A stretch of DNA of 5,695 nucleotides, from assembly GCA_017353815.1 (NCBI GenBank), contig JAFMSB010000128.1, positions 1 through 5,695 on the forward strand. The letters are read 5' to 3'. The stretch is from Methylocapsa sp. GTDB taxonomy: Bacteria; Pseudomonadota; Alphaproteobacteria; Rhizobiales; Beijerinckiaceae. The translations under genes were made by a program, and so were the position numbers. The notes beneath the pieces were generated by a model. It ran no database searches. It worked only from the letters and a program-made list of their open reading frames with translations, and had not been told where the DNA came from. Positions 1-5,444 of this stretch are shown piece after piece (position 1 is the first letter of the stretch; the number at the start of each line of letters is the position of its first letter).

Positions 1-1
1 A

Positions 2-349
2 TGGATGGCCGTTTTCTTCTTCGCCTCCGCGGCCGCAGGCTCGGCCTATCTCACGGTGAGCGAAATCTTCCCGCTGGAGATTCGCGCGCTCGTCATCGCA
101 ATATTTTATGCTGCCGGGACCGCCATCGGCGGCGTCCTCAGCCCTTGGCTCTTCGGCTGGCTGATCGCGACGGGTCTGCGCTCCAGCATTTTTGGCGGCT
201 ATGCTCTGGGAGCCGCTTTGATGATTGGCGCTGCCTTCGCCGAATGGCGGTGGGGCGTTGCCGCCGAGCGCAGGCCGCTGGAAGACGTCTCACCGCCGCT
301 AACTTCTGCCGAGCGCCAGGAACGGCCTGAAGATCCGCTCACCGGGTGA
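2..349 (+). CDS. MFS transporter, C-terminal part (5' end outside window)
   Basis: This is the C-terminal 115 residues or so of an inner-membrane secondary transporter. The frame is open to the left edge, so the ATG at position 5 is most likely an internal methionine and not the start. Three hydrophobic segments are visible, fitting TM10 to TM12 of a 12-helix MFS protein: one beginning MAVFFFASAAAG, a second around ALVIAIFYAAGTAIGG to GWLIATG, and a third around IFGGYALGAALMIGAAF. Between the first two lies SEIFPLEIRA, the acidic-FP-Arg loop motif of MFS sugar and metabolite:H+ symporters. A hydrophilic tail rich in Glu, Arg and Pro follows the last helix. The substrate cannot be read from this fragment. 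The gene converges on otsA with 19 bases between the stop codons, so it belongs to a different transcript, and any link to trehalose is only positional. Confidence 0.85.
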   Translation, partial: WMAVFFFASAAAGSAYLTVSEIFPLEIRALVIAIFYAAGTAIGGVLSPWLFGWLIATGLRSSIFGGYALGAALMIGAAFAEWRWGVAAERRPLEDVSPPLTSAERQERPEDPLTG

Positions 350-368
350 CCGAATCGATAGTGAGCGG

Positions 369-1754
369 TTAGGCCGCAAGCGGCCGCGCCGGAGCGTCGA
401 GGGCGCGCAGGAAACCGCCCATCCAATTGCGCGCGTCGTGCTCCCGGACTTTTGCGATCAAAGCAGCATGCCGTTCAATGCGCTCCTCGCGAGGCATCAC
501 GATTGCGCGTTGCATCGCTTGCGCAACATCATCGGCATCATAAGGATTGACGATCAGCGCCTCTTGCAAATATTCCGCGGCGCCTGCAAAGCGCGAGAGG
601 ACAAGGACACCCGGATTCGATTCATCTTGCGCGGCGACATATTCTTTGGCGACGAGATTCATGCCATCGCGCAGCGGCGTGACCAGTCCGATTTGGCTGC
701 CCCGGAAAAGCGCAGCGAGAATATCGCGCGGGACATTACGATGCACGTAGCGCACGGGCGTCCAATCGAAATCGCCAAATTGGCCGTTGATCTCGCCCGA
801 GAGCGCTTCGAGCTCATGGCGTATGTCGGCATATGCCTTGACTTCCTTCCGTGTCGGAGGCGCGATCTGCATCAAAGTGGCTGCCTTGCAATTTTGCGGA
901 TAGAGCTCAAGCAGGCGCCTGAATGAACGCAATCTGTCGGGCAGGCCTTTCGTATAATCGAGGCGGTCGACGCCAATGATGTTCACACGCGGCTCGCCGC
1001 GGCGGTGCAGCCATTGAATGCGCTTTTCCGCTTCCGGCCGTCTGGCCATTTCCGCAAACGACTCGACGTCGATGCCGACCGGAAAGACCGATACCGAAAT
1101 CGTATTTCCGGCAACGCGCAGCAGGTCGTCACAGGCCATTTCGCCGCCCATTTGCTCGCAGGCAAAGCGGCAAAAATTTGCTTGGTCCGTCTTTGTCTGA
1201 AAGCCAATCAAATCATAGCGCGCGAAAGCGTTCATCAGCCATTCGTGATCGGGCATTGCAAGAAGAACATCGGGCGGAGGGAACGGAATATGGAGGAAAA
1301 TGCCAATCCGGTTACGGACCCCGCGGTCCCGCAGACACGAAGCAAGCGGAATCACATGGTAATCATGTACCCAGACGACATCATCTGGAGAAAGAAGCGA
1401 CGCGAGCGTCTCCGCAAAACGGTCGTTGACTCTCCGGTACGCCTCGCCGTTTTCTTGCGTAAAGCGTGCGAGATCCAAGCGGTAGTGGAGCACCGGCCAT
1501 AGGGCGCCGTTGCAGTAGCCGAGATAATATTCCTGGTAATCTTCCTCGGTAATAGGCACGGTGACGAAGATGGCATTTTCAAGTCTACTGCAGGCGGCAC
1601 CAATTTCTGACGCGTCTGGCACGGTTTCGCCGTTCCAGCCAAACCACATGCCGCCCCGCTCGCGCAGGCCATCAAGAACGCAGACCGCAAGTCCGCCGGC
1701 GGCCTGGCAGTCTGGGCCGGCGACGCGGTTTGATACGACAACGAGACGTCTCAT
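369..1754 (-). CDS. otsA: Trehalose-6-phosphate synthase (GT20)
   Basis: A cytoplasmic glycosyltransferase that joins glucose from UDP- or ADP-glucose to glucose 6-phosphate, giving trehalose 6-phosphate. The 461 residues match the usual single-domain bacterial OtsA length (E. coli 474). Active-site landmarks of the GT20 GT-B fold are all present: SNRVA with Arg10, the GG pair at 20-21, Trp40 in WFGWNGE, Tyr76-Tyr77, Trp86 in LWPVLHY, Asp131 in VHDYH, His155 in FLHIPFP, Arg264 and Lys269 in DRLDYTKGL, and Asp363 and Glu371 in RDGMNLVAKEY. The frame is open further upstream to 1838, but the family N-terminus is MRRLVVVSNR, so I chose the ATG at 1754. That start forms an ATGA overlap with the GH15 stop and has GGGAG eight bases upstream. 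It is the last gene of the otsB-GH15-otsA operon. No key residue is missing, so it should be active. Confidence 0.96.
   Translation of the reverse strand: MRRLVVVSNRVAGPDCQAAGGLAVCVLDGLRERGGMWFGWNGETVPDASEIGAACSRLENAIFVTVPITEEDYQEYYLGYCNGALWPVLHYRLDLARFTQENGEAYRRVNDRFAETLASLLSPDDVVWVHDYHVIPLASCLRDRGVRNRIGIFLHIPFPPPDVLLAMPDHEWLMNAFARYDLIGFQTKTDQANFCRFACEQMGGEMACDDLLRVAGNTISVSVFPVGIDVESFAEMARRPEAEKRIQWLHRRGEPRVNIIGVDRLDYTKGLPDRLRSFRRLLELYPQNCKAATLMQIAPPTRKEVKAYADIRHELEALSGEINGQFGDFDWTPVRYVHRNVPRDILAALFRGSQIGLVTPLRDGMNLVAKEYVAAQDESNPGVLVLSRFAGAAEYLQEALIVNPYDADDVAQAMQRAIVMPREERIERHAALIAKVREHDARNWMGGFLRALDAPARPLAA
372..385. repeat. Short GC hairpin at the 3' end of otsA
   Basis: GGCCGC-AA-GCGGCC is a perfect inverted repeat covering the last otsA codons, just before its stop and about 20 bases past the transporter stop. 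It could form a small stem in either transcript, but no T-run follows on either strand, so it is not a typical intrinsic terminator. It may give some RNA 3'-end protection or simply reflect Ala and Arg codons. Confidence 0.3.
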
Positions 1755-3535
1755 ATCGACTTCTCCCAGGAACGAGAGAGGCGCATCGCGCAATTGATGA
1801 TCCCCACCATGGAGTAGGTTTGCGGGTAATTGCCCCATCCCTCGCCCGTTGCGTAATCAATGTCCTCGGACATAAGTCCGAGGTGGTTGCGGCAGGCAAG
1901 CAGTTGCTCAAACAGATCCCGCGCCTCCTCGGCGCGTCCCATGCGGGCAAGGACATCGACACGCCAGAAGGAACAAGTATTGAATGCGGTTTGCGGCAAT
2001 CCGAAATCGTCGGGCGCTTCGTAACGTATGACGTGCGGGCCGCGCGCAAGGACTTTTTCGATCTTCTTCACAGTCGATATCATGCGGGGATCATGCGGGT
2101 CGAGGAATCCAACCTCAGCCATCGTCAGGATGCCGGCGTCGAGATGCTCGCCACCGAAAGAGTCGACGAACGCCTCGCGTTTGTCGGACCACGCCTGACC
2201 GAGGATGGTTTGCTTGATTTGATCCGCGCTTGCACGCCATTCGCGGGCGCGCTCGGGCTCGCCGATAGATTCGGCGATCAAAGCGAGCCGGTCGACCGCC
2301 GCCCAGCACATGACGGCCGATGCGGTATGCACGCGGGCGCGCGAGCGCAGTTCCCACATGCCCGCATCGGGTTTGTCATAGACGGCCAGAGCCTTGCGCC
2401 CCACCTCCTCAAGCCGCAGGTAATCCATCCGCGCCGGAGGCGACATTAACCGCTTGTCAAGAAAGGCCTGAGCCACCCCAAGCACCACATTGCCATAGCT
2501 GTCATGCTGATCGTGCAGATAAGCGTCGTTGCCGACGCGCACGGGTCCCATCCCGCGATAGCCGGACAGCGAGGGAACAGTCTTCTCTGCGAGATGAGAT
2601 TCAAGCCCCACGCCGTAGACGGGCTGAATGTGGTTCTGCGTCGCTGATGATACCACGTTCATGAGCCAGCCGAAGTAATTTTCCATCTTGCGCACGGTCG
2701 CGAGGCGGTTGAGAGCACGGACGACAAAATAGGCATCCCGCACCCAGCAGTAACGATAGTCCCAGGTACGCTCAGAATTTGGCGCTTCTGGGATGCTCGT
2801 CGTCAAAGCGGCAACAATCGCCCCGGTCGGCTCATACGTGCATAATTTGAGTGTGATAGCGGCACGGATCACTTCTTCCTGCCATTCGAAAGGGATCGCG
2901 AGCCGGTGCGCCCATTGCCGCCAATATTCGCGCGTGCGTTCTTCAAAAGCGTGGGCCGTTTGCTCGATACCTTCGCTCAATGTTTCGTCGACGCCAAGTA
3001 TGAGATCGGCCGGGCGGGCGAGATTGAACAAGGTACCTTCGCGCACATAATCGACCGGCGCGTTGGTGGTCAGCCGCAGCGTCGTATTCGGACCCACATA
3101 ACGAATGTGATGCGAGCCGAAGGTAAGGATTGGCGCGGTCGCGCCGTAATCGAAGCGCGGCCGGAGCCGGATCCGGACGCGAGGGCTGCCTGAAACTGGA
3201 ATAAGCCTCCGTATGAGGGTCTGGGGAAAAAATTCCCGGTCACGCCACCAAAAGAGCGGCACGAGATCTCTCACCAGGACGGATCCATGTTTACCGTGCA
3301 GCGTTGTCTCTAGGATCGCCGTATTGGTTTCGTAACGCTGCTCGCTTTGGACATGGTCTTCAATCTCGATAGCAAATACGCCCTCTCCCTCAGCCTCCTT
3401 AGGGGCGCCGAGCAGTGAATGAAAAACAGGATCTCCATCAAAGCGCGGGACGCAGCACCACACCACATTGGCATTGCGGTCGATGAGCGCTGCAAAGGAG
3501 CAATTGCCGATAACGCCAAGTTCGAGCCCCATCAT
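1751..3535 (-). CDS. Glycoside hydrolase family 15 protein (glucoamylase- or trehalase-like)
   Basis: A predicted cytoplasmic inverting alpha-glucosidase of GH15, 594 residues, with no signal peptide. The N-terminal beta-sandwich domain starts with the family's LGVIGNCSFAALID block (about residues 6-19). The (alpha/alpha)6 catalytic barrel follows, with ERTWDYRYCWVRDAY near 255-269. MWELRSR near 393-399 contains the probable general acid Glu395, and LMSEDID near 554-560 contains the probable general base Glu557. It ends with GNYPQTYSMVG (568-578), where many glucoamylase-like bacterial GH15 proteins have His after the Ser; here it is Met. The start is one of two adjacent ATGs, at 3535 or 3532. 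The first overlaps the otsB stop as ATGA and has AGGAG eight bases upstream. Mycobacterial GH15 trehalases are known, and the position between otsB and otsA makes trehalose or a related alpha-glucoside the likely substrate. That is inference; glucoamylase or dextran-type activity remains possible. Confidence 0.93.
   Translation of the reverse strand: MMGLELGVIGNCSFAALIDRNANVVWCCVPRFDGDPVFHSLLGAPKEAEGEGVFAIEIEDHVQSEQRYETNTAILETTLHGKHGSVLVRDLVPLFWWRDREFFPQTLIRRLIPVSGSPRVRIRLRPRFDYGATAPILTFGSHHIRYVGPNTTLRLTTNAPVDYVREGTLFNLARPADLILGVDETLSEGIEQTAHAFEERTREYWRQWAHRLAIPFEWQEEVIRAAITLKLCTYEPTGAIVAALTTSIPEAPNSERTWDYRYCWVRDAYFVVRALNRLATVRKMENYFGWLMNVVSSATQNHIQPVYGVGLESHLAEKTVPSLSGYRGMGPVRVGNDAYLHDQHDSYGNVVLGVAQAFLDKRLMSPPARMDYLRLEEVGRKALAVYDKPDAGMWELRSRARVHTASAVMCWAAVDRLALIAESIGEPERAREWRASADQIKQTILGQAWSDKREAFVDSFGGEHLDAGILTMAEVGFLDPHDPRMISTVKKIEKVLARGPHVIRYEAPDDFGLPQTAFNTCSFWRVDVLARMGRAEEARDLFEQLLACRNHLGLMSEDIDYATGEGWGNYPQTYSMVGIINCAMRLSRSWEKSI
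1760..1767 (-). promoter_or_regulatory. Shine-Dalgarno sequence of otsA
   Basis: GGGAGAAG on the minus strand, with its GGGAG core eight bases before the ATG at 1754. It supports the internal start at MRRLVVV over the longer open frame, and shows that otsA can bind ribosomes directly even though its start overlaps the GH15 stop. Confidence 0.75.
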
Positions 3536-4275
3536 CGGACAAGCTCCTGGCAAGCCTCACCCGCAACCCGGCATAGCCAATCGCGCAATTGGGCGGGACT
3601 CTCCGCCCGGAAACGCGCTTCGGTTTGCGAGGCACCCACCTTGATGGTAATTCCTCCAAGGGCATTGACGGCGGAAAAACCCGCCTCGTCCGTCAGGTCA
3701 TCGCCGGCAAAAATCGGCGTGCGCCCGCGAAAGGGCGGCTCACGCAAAAACGCACTGATAACGTCGCCTTTATCGGCACCCTTCTGAGTGAGCTCGAAAA
3801 CCATTTTGCCGCGGATCAGGCGAAGATCAGGATGCTTGCCCATGACAAGATGGACAGCATCGCGGCAATGTTGTTCAAGGTCGGGGCGCAGACGATAATG
3901 CACGGCCATGCCGCCCCGCTTCCTTTCGATAAAGACCCCCGGCTCCTTACCGAGGAGGTTCTCGAGGACGTCCACGAGCGGCACAAGATCCGATGTTTCC
4001 TTCGAATAGACCGTGCCCCGCGCATCGCGGCGTTGCAGGCCGTGAACGCCCGCAACAGGGACAACGAGCGGATAAAGCAGCCGGTCGATCACGCCGATTT
4101 CCCGGCCCGAAATCACGGCCAGCGCTTCGCCCGTGGAGCTAAGGAGTGCTTGGAGCAAATGCAGCGTCTGCGGCCCGACGCGAACCGCATCGGGATGATC
4201 GACCAGCTCGACAATAGTACCGTCGAGATCAAGAAAAATCGCGTGATCGGCAATCTCGCAGATGCCCGGCAACAC
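3532..4275 (-). CDS. otsB: Trehalose-6-phosphate phosphatase (HAD superfamily)
   Basis: A cytoplasmic Mg2+-dependent phosphatase that converts trehalose 6-phosphate to trehalose, the step after OtsA. HAD motifs are intact. Motif I is DLDGT at 16-20, with nucleophile Asp16 and acid/base Asp18; motif II is VISGR ending at 58; the motif III lysine lies in the KGADKG block (165-170); motif IV is GDDLTDE at 191-197. GVHG at 76-79 and ERKRGGMAVHYR, typical of the OtsB cap region, are also present. The 247 residues suit a stand-alone bacterial OtsB. Start choice: the frame can begin at TTG 4281, but AAGGAG at 4285-4290 is only three bases from it and nine from the GTG at 4275, so I prefer the GTG. 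An in-frame TAA at 4294-4296 limits extension. It is the first gene of the operon, and its TGA overlaps the GH15 ATG. Confidence 0.95.
   Translation of the reverse strand: MLPGICEIADHAIFLDLDGTIVELVDHPDAVRVGPQTLHLLQALLSSTGEALAVISGREIGVIDRLLYPLVVPVAGVHGLQRRDARGTVYSKETSDLVPLVDVLENLLGKEPGVFIERKRGGMAVHYRLRPDLEQHCRDAVHLVMGKHPDLRLIRGKMVFELTQKGADKGDVISAFLREPPFRGRTPIFAGDDLTDEAGFSAVNALGGITIKVGASQTEARFRAESPAQLRDWLCRVAGEACQELVR
3544..3548 (-). promoter_or_regulatory. Shine-Dalgarno sequence of the GH15 gene
   Basis: AGGAG on the minus strand, inside the last codons of otsB, eight bases before the ATG at 3535 and eleven before the second ATG at 3532. It favours the first ATG and therefore the ATGA overlap. 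Confidence 0.75.
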
Positions 4276-4284
4276 TTGCAATTG

Positions 4285-4290
4285 CTCCTT
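4285..4290 (-). promoter_or_regulatory. Shine-Dalgarno sequence of otsB, favouring a GTG start
   Basis: AAGGAG on the minus strand. It lies three bases from TTG 4281, nine from GTG 4275 and twelve from TTG 4272. Normal spacing points to GTG as the start. No ATG is available in frame between the upstream stop and these codons. Confidence 0.7.
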
Positions 4291-4317
4291 CGCTTATACG
4301 CATATTTACTGAGCTTA

Positions 4318-4328
4318 TTGCTTAGCAA
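4318..4328. repeat. Small palindrome TTGCT-T-AGCAA in the ots leader
   Basis: Two five-base arms in perfect inverted symmetry around one base. They lie inside the AT-rich stretch and are flanked by the paired CTGAGC copies. The size and position would suit half-sites of a transcription factor near the promoter. The arms are short enough to arise by chance, and no known regulator is recognised. Confidence 0.3.
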
Positions 4329-4447
4329 AAATCTGAGCAAAAGTATGGTGCCGCTGGGGACAGGCTCAACGTCACCACCGCAAGCTCCATGGGAAGCAGA
4401 ATCCGGTTATCAGGCACCCCGGGGGGCGAGGTATTGCAGCCGCTAGC

Positions 4448-4888
4448 TCATCGCAAACATGTTGAGATGATTTGCGCGCAGGATTCATAAGGCGCCATGA
4501 TCCCTGGGTCTTCGACATCGTATTTTACTTCGGACACCCGGCCTGCATCAAATACAAATCTTACGGTGCAATTCTGTATACCGAGGACAACCCCGCTCGC
4601 TGTGTGGCGCGCAGCGGCCGAATATGCGGCGAACTCTTTGCCATCTTTGAGCGCGTCCCAATCTGGGGTTCCCGCGCAGGCAAAAATTTCGGTGCGGCTT
4701 TTTCCTGTCAGGACGGAGAGTGCATCGAGCGCCTTCTCGTTCTCAACGACGGCACAGCTTTGCGCCAGCAGGCAAAAACCGCCGAGAAGCAGACACTTCG
4801 CCGCCCTCAAGGAGGCCGATGAGGCAGCAGGAAGCGGGGGACTGTGCAGACCCCTCAAACTTGCTGGGCGTTCCGGCAGCATTCGCAT
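4448..4888 (-). CDS. Small predicted lipoprotein, function unknown (faint BamE/SmpA-like pattern)
   Basis: Not assigned to a family with certainty. A hydrophobic stretch KCLLLGGFCLLAQSC ends in a lipobox-like A-Q-S-C, so export and lipid attachment at that Cys are likely. The mature part is about 102 residues and follows the pattern seen in BamE/SmpA-like domains: a helix (KALDALSVLTGKSRTEIFACAG), then GTPD, a Tyr-containing strand (EFAAYS), CTVRFVFDAGRVSEVKYD, and a Cys-containing tail (ESCAQIISTCL). Start choice is awkward. ATG 4888 lies 13 bases after the anti-sigma stop but gives an unusually long 30-residue region before the hydrophobic core. A TTG at 4810 would give a textbook signal peptide (MRAAKCLLLGG) with Cys19, but has no Shine-Dalgarno sequence. 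Four Cys remain in the mature part, including the lipidated one. It is probably co-transcribed with the sigma / anti-sigma pair. Confidence 0.65.
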   Translation of the reverse strand: MRMLPERPASLRGLHSPPLPAASSASLRAAKCLLLGGFCLLAQSCAVVENEKALDALSVLTGKSRTEIFACAGTPDWDALKDGKEFAAYSAAARHTASGVVLGIQNCTVRFVFDAGRVSEVKYDVEDPGIMAPYESCAQIISTCLR

Positions 4889-4901
4889 CAGGCTCTGCAG
4901 G

Positions 4902-5444
4902 CTAAGCCGCTGTTGATAGATAAAGTAGACAACCAAAATCTGTTGTTGCTCGGGGGTGGGTGCTCCCCTTGACCGCGACGTGGAAATCGCCCGGAAGCAA
5001 CTTCAGATCACCGATCACCAGATCGCCTTCGAGGATCAGACATTCCTCATGGCCCTCCTCATGGGGGTGCGAATCATAAATCGCGCCGGGTTGCGCACGC
5101 ACAAGTATGGACCGCCGCTTGGCAATGGGATCCTCAAACAGTACTTTGAAGCTCACGCCCGGAGCCATTTCCTCCCAGACTCCACTGCCCGCTCGCAGAG
5201 TGAATGTACCCGTCAATCTTGGCTCCTCAACCGCAATTTTGCCGATGACGCGGCCAAATAGCTCAGGCGGCGGGGCTTCAGCCGGCGCGGCAAGATCGAG
5301 TGCCGCAAGTTTATCCTGCCAAAACCCGGCTCTCGCCTGGAACGCCGGATTGGCGCCGAACCTGGACTCGATCTGGTCGCGAGCCGCTCCGCGGACTGTT
5401 CCCAGCGCATAGGCGGCGGCAAGCCTTTCCGTCTCTTCGCTCAT
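4902..5444 (-). CDS. Cupin-domain anti-sigma factor (RskA-like N-terminus, ChrR-like C-terminus)
   Basis: A soluble protein of 180 residues with no membrane segment, expected to hold the adjacent ECF sigma factor inactive in the cytoplasm. Residues 1-70 resemble the helical anti-sigma domain of Gram-negative RskA-like proteins (LAAAYALGTVRGAARDQIESR, NPAFQA, FWQDKLAAL, then PPPELFGRVIGKI). They lack the His and Cys zinc ligands of the ChrR-type domain. Residues 85-180 form a cupin: His126 and His128 in SHPHEEG, Glu133, the turn PGDFH, and His163 in GSTHP. The Glu-to-His spacing of 30 equals that of the ChrR metal site (Glu147, His177). Metal or oxidant sensing is inferred. The start is ATG 5444, overlapping the sigma stop as ATGA, so translation is probably coupled; only a weak GGGAAA lies upstream. 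The frame is open to 5492, but the extra residues overlap sigma region 4 and look non-native. Confidence 0.88.
   Translation of the reverse strand: MSEETERLAAAYALGTVRGAARDQIESRFGANPAFQARAGFWQDKLAALDLAAPAEAPPPELFGRVIGKIAVEEPRLTGTFTLRAGSGVWEEMAPGVSFKVLFEDPIAKRRSILVRAQPGAIYDSHPHEEGHEECLILEGDLVIGDLKLLPGDFHVAVKGSTHPRATTDFGCLLYLSTAA

Larger units (their letters stand above)
4276..4447 (-). promoter_or_regulatory. Leader and probable promoter region of the otsB-GH15-otsA operon
   Basis: This non-coding stretch of about 170 bases separates the lipoprotein stop from otsB. Its otsB-proximal part (about 4290-4345) is clearly more AT-rich than the surrounding coding DNA. It contains the imperfect palindrome TTGCT-T-AGCAA (4318-4328) and two copies of CTGAGC (4309-4314 and 4333-4338) spaced 24 bases apart. 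A weak housekeeping-type promoter can be drawn on the minus strand (TTGCTA at 4328-4323, 18 bases, TATGCG at 4304-4299), but it matches poorly. I found no GGAAC...GTT general-stress EcfG-type promoter here. No convincing terminator for the lipoprotein gene is visible, so read-through from the sigma-factor cluster cannot be excluded. Confidence 0.4.

Noticed and set aside
1..330. Plus-strand frame starting at the ATG of position 1
   Set aside because: Its translation is Arg-rich with no family features, whereas the overlapping frame encodes clear membrane helices and the MFS motif.
438..926. Plus-strand open frame of 162 codons opposite otsA
   Set aside because: Antisense to strongly conserved OtsA motifs; composition looks like a shadow translation.
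1730..2449. Plus-strand open frame of 239 codons opposite the GH15 gene
   Set aside because: Antisense to clear GH15 coding sequence, with no protein family features.
4349..4378. GGAGC...CGTT on the minus strand as a general-stress EcfG-type promoter of otsB
   Set aside because: The spacer is only about 12 bases instead of 16-17, and the -35 does not match GGAAC.
4417..4428. CCCCGGGG palindrome after the lipoprotein gene as a terminator
   Set aside because: It has no loop and no T-run, so it cannot form a normal intrinsic terminator.
3589..4446. Long + strand open frame of 285 codons opposite otsB
   Set aside because: It lies antisense to a gene with complete HAD motifs, has no recognisable domain, and is the type of shadow frame that GC-rich third positions create.
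4809..4905. Plus-strand AAGGAGG followed by ATG and 28 codons
   Set aside because: The ribosome-site spacing of three bases is too short, the peptide has no features, and it is antisense to the lipoprotein gene.
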